From contig BSDZ01000008.1 of assembly GCA_030268105.1 (NCBI GenBank), positions 2,170,001 to 2,234,000 on the forward strand: a stretch of 64,000 nucleotides of DNA, in the 5' to 3' direction. Within the stretch, counting starts at the first letter, position 1. Each line of letters begins with the position of its first letter. A program made the translations under genes and the position numbers. This stretch comes from Volvox africanus. Taxonomy: Eukaryota; Chlorophyta; Chlorophyceae; Chlamydomonadales; Volvocaceae. Of this stretch, positions 36,941 through 49,500 are shown in pieces. Below the pieces are notes generated by a model. That model did no database searches and had not been told where the DNA came from. It saw only the letters and a program-made list of their open reading frames with translations.

Positions 36941-38134
36941 CTGCAAGGACCAATGAGGTCCATCATCTGGCACGCTTACGGGTCACAACATCATGTTATT
37001 TATATCTTACTTGTTGGACGTGGTCCTGCCATCCTATTATGGAAGGACCTATGAGTTCAACAATATGTTCAAAAGATGTTTCGCAAACCCAGGCTACAAC
37101 ACAATATTTTATTAATATATTAGGTTAATATACCCAAATGAAGTTATGATACAAAAAATGAAATAACTCCCTAGTGTATGTCTGTTTTCACAGTCTGGAT
37201 TTTACTTAATGGCTGCTACCTTTTGGAAAAACGAAAAGATCATCATACACGTCTCATTGCCAACGTTTTTCTAGATGGAAGTTTGGGTGTGAATTCGTTC
37301 TCTGACAAATTCATGTCGTACGACAACTAACTTAGGACAAAAAGCTTTAGTGACATTAGGGATGCCACTATTCAAACTCTATTTAAGCTTAAATATGGAC
37401 CTGTAATGTATGGCGATGATAAAATTTAGCGATCGGGATGCACTGTAGGCCTCGTTGAAGAGTGAAGGAGCTGTGAACATCTCTTGTGAGTGCGAAGTTC
37501 CGAGCCGGTATGCCTCAGCGCCAGTAATTATTAGCTGTGATAAGCAGATATATAACGTTGTGATGATTATTCCATAATTTACCGTCTCGGCAACGACGCT
37601 TTACGAAGCAGCGACGGAACGCAGGCGAACGGGCATAGAAGTGCACAGGCCTTTTGCAGACTGCGTTGTGCATGAGTGCCAGGTATAACTGACATCAATC
37701 AATTTGTCACTTTTATTCTCTATGGTATTTGCTTTGGCTTGCTGGAGCTGGGGTTGGGCGACAGCGGAGTGCATGGGAGTCGCCCATTGTAACTGGCGGT
37801 TTGAAATGGATATTTAACTTCTATATATAACTATAATTTGTGCCGCTGGGACAGGAACCGGTGTATTCAACAGCGACCATTCTGCGAACGTGTGCCATAA
37901 AACGAAGCATAGAACATACCAACGCGAATTATTATTTGAGACTTTTAGTGAAACTATTTCAAATGATATTGTGCAGGTCGGTTCATTATGCAGCGCAATT
38001 TACATTCGACTCCTTGGCACCTCAGGAAGACCTCAGTATGGCGACAACTCCTGGGAGCTTGCGGCGGTATTGAGACAAGCACCCGGAATCAAAAGACGTC
38101 AAATAACGACTCGTTGTATTTGAAAAGAGGAGAT
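36941..38134. other. Divergent spacer between ZNHIT1 and the pseudokinase gene
   Basis: AT-rich; it must hold both 5' regions, including the missing ZNHIT1 start exon. A plus frame at 37977-38100 (VGSLCSAIYIRLLGTSGRPQ) follows a CAG acceptor and looks protein-like; it could be an upstream exon of the kinase gene, but no matching donor was fixed. Confidence 0.35.
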
Positions 38135-41100
38135 ATGAACGTCTTTTCAACTGCCTCGGCAGGTAGCAACGATAGCTCTCGGTCGACCATCGACGAGAAT
38201 ATCGCTGCCGTCTCCGTGTCCCATCCTTCAGCTTGCAAAAAATCGGACCACCTACCTGAGAAGATGCTGGTTATGTCTACACTGGAAAGCGGCGGCGAAC
38301 AGCAGAGCTCACCTGGCTTGGGCCCACTCTCAAGCGACAGCTCGTACATCGGCACGCAGCCAATTTGCGTTTCCCTCGCCGCAAGTCGCCATGCCACAAT
38401 GCAGAAAATGGTTTCATCAACAACTTGTTCTTCGATAGCGCCAGTCGACATCTCATCTGGACCAAAAAGCGATGCGACGGCAGAGGGCTCAACCTCTCTT
38501 GGCCGCTTGCATGTCGCGCTCAGCGCTAACAGCATCCGAGACATCGCACAGTGTGACCCAACCATGCGCATCAGGTATGCATTTTGAAAGCTAGGTCACG
38601 TGCCGGACATCTATTTTGTAGCCTAGGTCACGTTTCCGTAGGAAATTGTAAAACACAAATTTTAGCTCCGATGGCGCTCCCGTAGTATGGTACGATGATC
38701 ATGTTCTACGGAATGCTCTCAAATAGGAATGGCAAACAAGGTGCGCGCATGCGGACACTGCATGCCCGAGAATGGAAGAAAGATCGAAATCCAGATTGAT
38801 CACACATGTTGCACGAACGCAAGCTAGACAGCACCCACATCCCACGGATGCTCCAAAAGGTCACCCTTACCGCGGCGTCCATCACGGTGGCGATCAGAAG
38901 TAAGATGTTTCTGATTGCAGTGCTCATCGACGCTGTCCCCCCGCTGCGCGCTCTGCCGTAGGCACCTGAGATTGCTGTCGTATAGCCCAGGGACTGTGGT
39001 TTATAAGGGTGAGTCCCGGAGGGGGTGACCTGTAATGTTGAAGTGCTGCAAGACTGCTATATGCTTTGGACAGCATATGAGCTCTGGCTCAGGCCAATCC
39101 GTAACCTTATCTTGGCATGCGAACATGCGGGCCTTATGTGTATTTAGAAGATTTTCTGGAAGCCAGCAGCTGGGTAATATGGTTAGTACGACAGTGCATT
39201 CGTACGTCCTTGCTGCTTCGGTTTTCAAGGCCACCTTTAGACTCTTTTTTAGTCTTTATGAACGTCTTATGGCTGTTTTTCGTACAGAATAAGCCTGGCG
39301 CCACATGGCACGGAACAAGACGTGACCTTACCCACGGCTGCGTTCGTGCCACCCTGACACATGCTCCCGTGTGGATCATGGACTTCCAGGCACTTGGCAG
39401 GGTCTCCTAATTGCCGTGAAATTCATGTTGTACCGCGGCGGCGACGCGGCAGGCGTACAGCGTCGCGTCTCGTCCCTATTGGCCTCGCACTGCATGCCGC
39501 AACGCTCTCAGCTCGCCCGCGTATACGCCTGCGACATGTCGGAGGTTGTCTTAGACAGGTCGTCCCCAGCGGCGACCGCTGCGGCGGCTCCGGAGCCTCC
39601 GGTGCTGCCGCGTCGACCCTTAACGGTCAGGCCCGTCTCTCTAGACGATTTAGACGGGGATGATGCATGTCTACTGCTATCGACCTACAGCTCCGAAACC
39701 CACAGCACCGCGAACAGGATCCACCAGGCCAATCCGAGCAGCCCCTGTGCGACTGGGCGCGGCAGGTACGGCACCAGCGGCCGCCGTGTCTCAGAGTTCC
39801 ACTTTAGTAGTGTCGTCTTCGCGGACCCGTCGGACGCTGTCGCAGTTGCTGTTGAAGCCCTCACCAACGTTACAGGTTTAGACTCCACCAACAGCGTCGG
39901 TGTTGCCCGCGGCCCTGGCCTAACCCTCCGGGGGCTTCTCAATCACCTCGGTGCCCGGCCCGGCGATTACCTACTCCATTGCGTTTCGGAGCTGGCGTCG
40001 GGTGGCAATCTGTGGCACGGGATCCGCAGCGGCACGTACGACATGTACGGGCCATTGGGTCCGTTAGGTGCGGTACGTAGCGTAGTTCATACGGCGCGTG
40101 GTATCGCTCAGGGGCTGCACCAGCTCCATGCTGCTGGCGAGGTTCACGGGGGCCTTAACGCGGGCAACGTGCTGTTGATGTGGAGCAATGCTCGAGGTGA
40201 GCTTCTGGATGATGGGGCTGGCGCTTGGCGTGACAGGGAGGAGTGTCGGGGCCTGCACTGCCGTCGCGGCTTTACGGCGCGCATTGCGGACTGTGGCGTG
40301 AGGCGGCTGGTCCTTGGGGGAGAGTGGAGGAGTCAGCTGGAGCATAACCCGGAGCTAAGGATGTGTACGGCACCAGAGCTGCTGAAGCTGGTGCCAGCTG
40401 TCGAGTCAGCTGGTCTGGGTCTGACCGCTGAGATTGAGTGGCTACCGTACCATGACGTGTTCTCGTAAGTGCCTAACCAGGAGGTTGGGTAGGGATCCCT
40501 GTAGTACAGAAGCGGGCCTCGCGGTGGGATGTCCAAACCCCCCCTGGAGACGTCAAGACGTTGCTTTCGAAAGATTTCCACGTTCAAGACCTGAACGTAT
40601 TGGCGCGACTTAACCAGGTGCACTTGGCTGAAGCTGATGGTTTAGCCGGCACGGAGAAGGCTCCGATGTAACCTACGGCATAGGTTGCATTCCCGGTGCG
40701 CTCCAGCAGCTAACCAGCAAGCACGTTTTACAAATTTAGAGATTCGAGCACTTTTTCGGAGATGCAAAACCGGGAAGATTGGAAACAGCGAAACATGAAA
40801 AGGTGGAGCCGTCCGCTGTCCTCGGACGGCTCATCTTTTCCACCAGTGGCACATCTCCCTTGCTCCGAAACCCTTAGACCTTTCACGTCCCGGAGTATCG
40901 ATATGTGGCACAATGTCCGTGCAGGTTCGGCGCGCTGCTGTACTGCATGTGTACGGGCCACTACCGCGGCGATCCCCTAGCTGCTTCCACCGTCTGGCCC
41001 GACAACGCCTGGGATCCGCTCCAAAACCTGAGTGACGCGTGCATGGCCCCCGACCCGTCAGCGCGGCCCACCTCCCGCGAAATCGTGAGTACACTGTTGG

Positions 41101-41501
41101 CTCTCGAGCAGCGGCTGCATTACGCTGGCGGCGGCCCGACGCGCTGCCTGCGCGCCCCGGCTAGCAGGCGCTGCGGCGGCATTAACTTCGCCAGAGGGAC
41201 TAGGGCAGCGGCCGTGATGCCGCAACGCATCAGCGTCCCATCGATGCGCCGTGACGGCAAGGGAGCTGCACCATCATGCGCGGACGCCGACACTGTCGAT
41301 GCGGCTGCTGTGTTTTTACATGCCACAGCCGAGGGGGAAGTGAGTACGACAGCTGCCATTGGATTGGAGCAAACGGCGCCAGAAGCCGGCAGGGCCCTGA
41401 TGTGCCCCGCGTTCCGAGCAGGGTACAGGCGGGCCCTAGCCTTGTCGTCGATGCCGGAAGTGATGCTGCATGCATGCGACGAGTCCGAGTCCCGGTCATA
41501 G
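38135..41501 (+). CDS. Protein kinase-like protein, predicted pseudokinase
   Basis: Exons 38135-38574, 38962-39008, 39390-40464 and 40925-41501; 2139 nt, 712 aa, all junctions in phase. Residues 1-145 are Ser-rich and disordered. The kinase N-lobe is assembled across exons 2 and 3: LLSYSPGTVVYKG|TWQGLLIAVKFM, with the ATP-binding Lys at 39419-39421 and a poor Gly-rich loop. Then RVYACDMSEV, hinge LLHCVSELASGGNLW, catalytic loop VHGGLNAGNVLL, ADCGV in place of DFG, CTAPELL, and the C-lobe FGALLYCMCTGHY...DPSARPTSREIV. HRD is replaced by HGG, so the catalytic Asp is Gly (40151-40153); the Asp of DFG (40289-40291) and the loop Asn are kept. This argues for nucleotide binding without normal catalysis. 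A 130-residue low-complexity tail follows. The layout resembles volvocine Tyr-kinase-like (TKL) families. Upstream exons are possible. Confidence 0.85.
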
Positions 41502-41689
41502 CCACCGCATGCGATCTTCTGATGACCCCCACCAGCACCAGCACCTGTACCAGTACCTGCAACCGTGCATTTTTCTGATCGGCTCAACAGATGTGGAGAT
41601 CACGCCTGGTGTCGGATGCTATGGATCAGTAATTGGTTTTGGAGCTTTTTTAGAATGGAGGAGGTGAAAAACTGGCACGTTGGGGCTGG

Positions 41690-41835
41690 ATCCAGGATCC
41701 GCTCTATGATCCGAATCTCACTGCACTTCCCGATCTTTTGGTTGAGGATTAAAACCTGCCGGATAGCTGGCAGGATCCAAATTCCAGGATCCGGATTCCA
41801 GGATCCGGCCGACCCTGTGTGAGGCCGGTTTGGAT
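41690..41835. repeat. Cluster of GGATCC-centred short repeats and palindromes
   Basis: At least six copies of [CA]GGATCC[AG] in 150 bases, mixed with short inverted repeats such as CCTGCC...GGCAGG and GGTCGGACC. It is downstream of the pseudokinase gene. It may be a decayed palindromic element; no transposase is nearby. Confidence 0.5.
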
Positions 41836-44589
41836 CCGGTCGGACCGTATCCTGGTCCTATTGGTAGTTCGCTGCACTGCACTGCGGCGTAGGCCCCGAA
41901 CGGCAACACCCGGTCTCTCCTGGAGAAGGGGCGGTGCAGACCGGACTTGGCTGCGGCCAATGTCTGGAAGTGTGTGTGTTGCCGGGGAAAAGAGGGGAGT
42001 ATCAGTCGCAAATGCAGCGGCAGTGTGTGTATATGCGTGTGCTTTGTGTTTATTAACGGCGCAGGGACGCCAGGCATCAGCATCGCCACATGAAGCGTAG
42101 TATTAACTGATGAGCTGATGCAGGCACGCATGCTTAAGTGTATATGTTAAAGAAACAAATGAATGCTTGTTTTGGGGGGGGGCGCTTAGAGTAATGAAAT
42201 GATTTGGAATGCAGCTAGTTGCATTGCAAGCTGTAAGACTGTATCATGATACTTTGTTAATAGTCGCAAATGGTAGTGGTGCCAGTGGTGTTGGTGTTAG
42301 TGGTGATGGCGGTGGTGAGCTATGGAAGAAAGCCTGCCGTTAACAGCGGGGCTTACGACTGGCGTGTCTCTTCTCAGCTTTGGCTGTGTCAGAGCCGTGA
42401 TGGGTCTGTGAATGACCCATGGGTCGGTGGCGAACGCCGTTGACGGCAAGTTACCCCCTCATCCTAGTTTCTGTCAGTATCGCCACCGGATGTTGAGGAA
42501 GGGGATTGGCATGGAGAATGCATGCGAATGGATTCCCAGCACGGCTGTTGTCTTTTCAGGCTTGTCTATCCGGGCTCATTGGTAGGGATATTTGGAGTCA
42601 TCGGAACCAACGGACGCATCCTCTGGAATCCTGGATCTCTACCTGCCGTAAACGTCGTCGCGGTTTTATGTTAAGTTTGCTAATAGCGATACATGAAGAG
42701 GAGGGTGAGTTGTGCAGGGCATACCGGCGGCCGGCTCCTGCAGCTATTTACAGCTGGTGCTGCTGCCGCTGTTGTTACTTGCTTCTGTTGCTGCCGCGGC
42801 GGGACGAGTCGGCTGAATATAGCCATGGTATGTTCAAAACAAATGCTTGAGGAATGCTGGACTCGAATGATGTGAAGTCTTCTGTTGCAAACTCTGGTTC
42901 AAAATCGAATGGAATTTCAACACTAAGTATACATCCTGCTTAAGTGTCTTTGGAGTTCTGTGTCACAAAGCCCGTTGCCGCCACGAGTGCCAAGTGTACG
43001 ACAAGAAGGTGGATGGCGGCTAGGATCCTTTGGGGCGTTCCCTTTGGGATGTGCTTGGGTTAAACATCCCGGTGGTTTTTAAAGAAGGGGTTCCCCTGGT
43101 TCTCTCAAACACACACACGTGTCACACATACGCAATCTTCTCACCGTTGTGTCCTTCTAATGACTCGTGATTTTCAAAGCCTTGCGTAACCGTCCATCGC
43201 GCCGTACATATCTTGAGCTGTTGTGGTGGTTATGGTTGCGTGTGATTGGCGTTGGTTGAGGTGGTCAGATGATTCTTGCTCTTTTTGGCGTCGGGGTGAA
43301 AGAAGGTTATGTATTAATGTCGGTTTGGTGATCTCGTTGGGATGCGAGTGAAGCGACAGAGCATTCGCTCAAGGCAATATATCGTACGATATATTTCCTT
43401 TAGATAACTTGTACGACGTTGGTTTTTTCTTAAAAACTCAATCGGTCGTAGAGTACACTCCTATATAAGTGGTGTTCCAATTTGTTATGGTGAAGTGCAT
43501 ATTTGGTCAGAATTCAATCCAATGGCTGTTATGGTGCAGGCCGTGCGGATCATCAAGGAATCAATCCTGATGATGCGGGGACATGCGAGGCAGGGTGAGG
43601 AGGACCATGATCAAGGGTTCATGGATACAGCTTTCGAACCGCGAATTAGAGCCTGTCCGTACAAGAGCACGAGTACGGTCACCGTCGTACAGAGCCAGCG
43701 GGAAAATGCTATGCTAATTTGGTGTCCTGATGCGTGAGCGCCGCTCACAAGCGTGAAAACGGTGCACAGAGAACTTAATACATTTTAGTGGTGGCTTCGG
43801 AGCACCTCGAAGCATCTCGCTCGATGCCAAACGTTAAGGAGGGACTGGAAATCTGATAAGTTTTCCGTGACAGGCAGTCAGCGACATCGGCGTAGTAGTT
43901 TTTTTGAAAGGATCTTGATTGCCGGTGTGAAGTGCTGGGCAGGCAGCAGGACTTCTTTGGAGGTCCGGGTGGGGATTGGTGGTGCTCGAGGGAGCCCAGA
44001 AACCCGGGAACGGCTGTCTCCCCCTCTCCCCCCGAATTGCGAGTGGGCCACGCCCCTCCCGTTGTCACTAACAGGCCGTTTATATTCCAAATCATATCAA
44101 ATCGTTGAAAACGGTATGAAAGCGAAATCCGACTTCCCGAAGCTGGCCTCTTGACTTCTAATCCTGATGCTCAGGAACTTCAGACAATCGTAGATACGTG
44201 GGCCTGTGGAAGTGTGACTGCGTGGACCTGTGTGCCCTCACTCCAGGGGGGCGTGTTCTTACGTGATGCCTCTTGCCCTTTGTTCCACGCGCCATCAGAC
44301 TAAATGACTCTGTCGGTGCTCGGAGGTGTTTGCTGGTGGAAGCGAGATGTTACGGGGCTCAGGACGGGGCTCGGGGAACAGAGCCGGCCATTAGTTGTGA
44401 GGTGCCGTAGTTATGACGCTCCTTTTGGTCCTTTTTATTGGTAGTGACACAAATGACTTTGGGCGGGGACATGTCCTAACACGTACGTCCCCGTCCTGAT
44501 GGGTAAGGTGTTTTGTGTCTTTCTCCCCAGCCAGGTGTGATTCGATGCGTGTGGGCGGAGGTGTGGCTGAGACAGTTATGAGTAGTATA

Positions 44590-44712
44590 ATATCCGCTGG
44601 CTGCTGCAATTTATGGAACGTAGCCCCCAAGAGCTTCCTTTCTGCTTCAAGTATGGCTTTTCGGTACGGTTCGACGTGCACAGCACTCGTATCCATGGCA
44701 CGCATTCCCTTG
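44590..44712 (-). other. Possible isolated exon, unknown
   Basis: After a TCTTCAG acceptor the minus strand reads PKGMRAMDTSAVHVEPYRKA and then a charged helix-like stretch (LEAERKLLGATFHKLQQP). It looks like protein, but no partner exon, donor or family could be identified, so it may be a gene remnant. Confidence 0.2.
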
Positions 44713-45676
44713 GGCTGAAGAATCGAGGTAGGGTCTTTATTAAGTCTTATCATGCACGGGTTCTTATCATCTGCAATTTTTGCAGATCATATGTCTAAGC
44801 TATTTACCGTTGTAACAGGATAAGCACACTCACTCGTCGGAATGAATTTGGCGGCTTGTGTTGAACTAATGGACGTTTTAAATTAACTTCAACAGGTCGA
44901 CGAAAATATTCAAATAATTAAAAGAAAATACTTTGCGTCGCTATGCTACACTAGCAGACCTTCTCTAATAACGGGTATGTTATGTGCGAAAGGATAATTA
45001 AAATCGTACAACGAAAGCAATAACAATCGAAACCACTTACAGTTTCAATTGCAGCTGATTTTTTCGGCAAGATTAGGAGTAGTCAGGCCTAGACTAGTAT
45101 AATGTCTTGGCCTGGCTGGTAGCGCAGGGTAGCGCGAAGGCCGACCATACGCAACCCTGCTTTACCTGTTAACCTCTAAATTATAGTGAAGGTAACCTTC
45201 TGATGTTTTAGGATACTGCCAATTAGGGATTTCCAATATCCCAAATCATAAGGAGGATATCGCGGCACGCGACTTCTGCACTTCCGCTCGTGACCCAGAT
45301 CGTCCTAACCGAGTGTATAACCTGCACGTGGACGATGCCCGCAAAGGTTTTCGCTCTGAAATGTGCCAATTATTGGATTTCATTATCAAGCCTATTTCTC
45401 TGATACTTGGTACACTGTCGAAAGAAAGTTGCGTTAGGATTTGCCTAATGGCATATCAAACTACATTCATCTAGCAAGATACATATACAAATTCTTGCAA
45501 ATATGTTCCTGTTAACAGAAACATAACGTGTCGTGAGGCTTCATTCGCTCGGGCACGGTATGCAAAACACAGAATACTCTCCATTTATCCTTCTTTCTGA
45601 AGCTTCTCCTTTAACAAAGTGGCAGTCCGTATGCAGCTATGCAATTATAAACCAGTTCCAGGCTGTCGCTGCCGCG

Positions 45677-46535
45677 ATGGCACTTCACCCTGTCGCTACC
45701 GCAAGTGCAGTACAGCTTGCCGCGTCTTCAAGCAGCGATCTGGGTCACCTTGTCCTTAAAGCGCTTCAGTGGTCGTCAAGTGAACTGCCACTCCACCGAA
45801 ACCTCCATCCGTCAGAACTGCCCCGCCGTGATGATGTAGACTTGACGGAGTACTTGTGGGAAGCAACCGAAGACGGTGCAGATAAACCTTGGAAGGTGAG
45901 CAAAAGCATCCCGATTCAACCAAAATTTCAAGATAACCTATAGGTGCATCTTAACGCCTTGTCGGGTAATGTCGGGTATTCGGCTGCCGTCATCATTACC
46001 ACCCATTCTTGACCTCCGAAGCCTCCTACCTCTCTGCCTACCTTAATACGGAATTCTGATGTCTGATTGTGACTCAGCTTGAATGCAGTTTTCGTGTTTG
46101 TTGGTAGGTAACTCTTTGCCGCTTTGCCCGGGGTCCAACCTCAGGCCACACCGCCCCAACATCTTCGGACGGGACGCCCGTCTCCCCGTCCCCCCCACCG
46201 CATCTCCCCACGCCTGCCATCGTCACCACCGGTAAACCGGCAGTCACTTGCTGCTCCTGCCGCTCCGGTAGCCTGGGAGTCCCAAGGTCGGGATTCGATT
46301 GGCACCAACGAAGAACACAATGGCATTATTCCAGAGCGAGCAGCTGCCGGCGAAGAAGCTGCGGCTGCCACCATCATCGCTGTACCCTCCTTGAGCCCTC
46401 CCTTTGCTGAGGCAACCATTGCTGCTACTGCTGGTGCTCAAGGTGGGGGTGGTGGGGGTGCCCTTGCTGTTGCTGATACGGAACTAATCGCAGAGTACGA
46501 GGAAACTGAACAACAACGACAAGGACAAGAACAGA

Positions 46536-46567
<32 letters not shown>

Positions 46568-49500
46568 CGGCAGCATCATCCGCCAGGGCAGCCAGCAGCA
46601 GCAAGGTGTTGTACACAGTATGCGGATATGGGCAGTTCCTGGAGTTCGGCGATGGGGATTGCGCATATGGACTCGGTATTTTTAGATTCACAAGGGGGCC
46701 CAACACAGGGCCACGAAGGCCAGAAGTCACGACAGCACCAACTGATGCAGGATGGGGGTTCACAACACGTGACAGGGATTCACATGGTCGATACGGAACT
46801 GCAGCAGACAGAGATAATCCGCTTAGCTGCGTCACAAACGCAGCAGCAACAACAACATAGGGATGAGGGACAGCCGGAGGCCGCAGAGTCGCCGGAGCCG
46901 GTGGCGGAGCTGTCGCTACCCCCAGCAACCCCAGCACCAGCACCAGCACCAGCACCAGCACCCCCAGCACGCCCAGCACCATTACCAGCACCAACACCTG
47001 CGCTGTTCGACGTGCTGCGCATGCTGCCAGCAGATCTAGTTTGGAGGAACCTTCTGAGCCGCATAGGAGTTCGGGAGGCGTCCGCCTTGCGGCTTTTGTC
47101 TCGTGAATGGGATGAGCAGGTGAGGGTGGTGCGCTCTAAGGGCTGGTTGGAACTCATACCAGCAGTCCATACAGTTCCGCGGTGCAAGAAAAGAAAAGAA
47201 AAGAATCCACAAAATTAAAGACATGCCTTCCCTAACTTCCAACTTTGGCCGTGGGTAGCAAGCAAGGGGTTGGACGAGGCCGACTGGGTAGCCCAGTGCC
47301 ACCGTCAGGCGGTGATGTCGCCAGCCGACATCAAGGTCGCTTCTCCGCTTCAAAACCTTTCTCCGTGTGCGCAGGTTCGCAACGAGTGGGGCATTACTTT
47401 GCGTCTGGTGCTGGGAGCAGACTGTGTGAGAGAGCTCCGGCGCCGGGTAGAAGGAGGTGAGGTACCAACTTGGGCCAACTTGGGCCCCACATCTCGGGCC
47501 CCACATCTCGGGCCCCACATCTCGGGCCCCACATCTCGGGCCCCAGGTCATAATTGGGCGATCTCCCCGTACATGAAGGGAGCCACTTCACCTCTCTGAG
47601 AAACGACTTAAAAACCTCCTCACCTGGCGAACGGTGCTTTGGTCGTTTATATAGTAAACCTCCTCTGCGAGCATGTGGCTCGTTACACGAATTCGCCAAA
47701 GTCACCGCACGCAGGCGATGGCACGCTCGCAGGACACCCTCGCCCCCGGCTCTCTCTTGTGTATATGTGTGTATATATTTGTATGTGTGTGTATGTGTAT
47801 GTATATGTGCGTATGTATGTGAGTGTTTGTGGGGGGATGAAAGGGGTCACACAGGACCTCCCGTTGCTCCCGCCCCCCAGCCCCGGACGTCTCTGTCTGT
47901 CCTCTTTTGGGCTTCATTATTCCAATGGTGGTAGTTTCGAAGGTTCTTCCAATGCATACCCGCCTGCAGGCCTCTTGAACCTTTATCTCACATCGTAGGT
48001 TAGCGGAATTGAGGTCGTGCGATCGGGTTGTATGCAGTGTTCGGGTTCGCATCCTCCGCGCCTTTTCCTTCTCGGTCGCTGCAGGTTACTCTCAGAGCCT
48101 CGCCGCGCGCTACGCCGCCGTGAGCCGATTGCAGCTCGTCCACCGCCGAATCGAACGCACCATCTTCCCAAACACCCGCACCGTCGGCAGCAGCGGCTTG
48201 CTGGAAGTGCCCCCCGTGGTGGTAGACGATGCACCGCCGCTGGCCTGGGTGATGCAGAGCTTAGTGGGTGAGCTCGGTTCGCGCCTTAGGAGGCTACATA
48301 TCTCCAGCGACTCCGCGGCAGTTTCGGAGCTCGATTTGGAGCTGGTTTCAATGCTGTTTCCGAACCTGGACGAGCTGGTGATTTGTTTTGACTGCCACGA
48401 GCAGCCCGCACCTTCCTTGTGGGCGCTCAACGCATTGCCGCGATTGCGGCGGCTTGCAGTAAACCTGAGAAATGAAAAGTTCAACTACGTGAGTCAGGAA
48501 TAGAGAGCATCCCGTGCTGCAAAATCGGGTGGGCTATCGCTCTGTGTTTTCTTCTCTGCGTTGTCCCGCCGGTCGGGGCAGTTGTTTTGCTGGTGGGTGA
48601 TTTGTCTGTTGTTTATGTTTGGAGAAGGTAGGTGCAGGTCAGCATATAAATCAGGATCAGGTGGAAATGCATGAAGACGAAAACAAACTTACCGGTAATG
48701 CATGCAGATGAAAATCATAATAGACAATACAGAAGATAGCCTTACCTGCTATGCACATCCATGTACTTTTCATCAGTACACAATTTAGAAGTGTGTAAGT
48801 GTGTACACATGTGTACGTGCGTGTATGTTGTGTGTACGTGTGTCTGCGCATGCTGTAATGATGCCTGCAGGACCCAGTACCTGAGCTCATGATCCGGAGT
48901 CTGGGCTCCCTCACCAGCCTGCGCTGCCTTTCCCTGGAGCTTACAGCCTCCAGTCTGCCACTTCCCGGCCGCGTACTCGAGCACCTCACCAGCCTGAGGC
49001 TGGCGGTAGTGTTCCGGGGCTACTCAGCGGGGCTAGAGTCAGAGCAGGTGAGGGGAGCGTTGGTCGGGTTGGAGCTGCTGGTGGAGTTGGTGGTTAGAGT
49101 TGGTGGTTGAAGTTGGTGGTTGGAGTTGGTGGTTGAAGCTGCTGTTGGCTGGAGCTGCTTGTTGTTGGAGTTAAGAGGGGTTGGCGAAGTGGTGAGCATA
49201 GCAGGTGTGTCAGTGCTGTGGATCCCACCCTGCGCGAATGTGAAGATGGAGTTCTGACCGCGTTTGCTTCTCACCGAATAAGAAGGGGGCAGCTGGGGGG
49301 AAAGGGGTATTCTGAAACACAGCGGCCGCGGAAGTCGCGACGGCTGCGGATGGGTGGGGCCCGGGCTTGTGGGGGATGGCGCCAGCGGGCATGTGGGCAC
49401 TGTGCTTGCCTGAACCGCCGTCCTTGCATGTGAAGCATCCTAAACCACCCTACAGCACCTTACAGCACCATGTGGATGTAGTCCGTCCGTCCGTCCGTCT

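Larger units (their letters stand above)
41502..45676. other. Long spacer, no gene recognised
   Basis: Contains the kinase 3' UTR (TGTAA at 42232-42236), GGATCC-rich repeats (41690-41835) and AT-rich sequence towards 45500. The only protein-like hint is on the minus strand at about 44712-44590, listed separately. Confidence 0.4.

Noticed and set aside
46425..46997. A 190-codon minus-strand frame
   Set aside because: It is antisense to the F-box gene exon 2 (polyGln and Pro-Ala repeats), with no motifs of its own.
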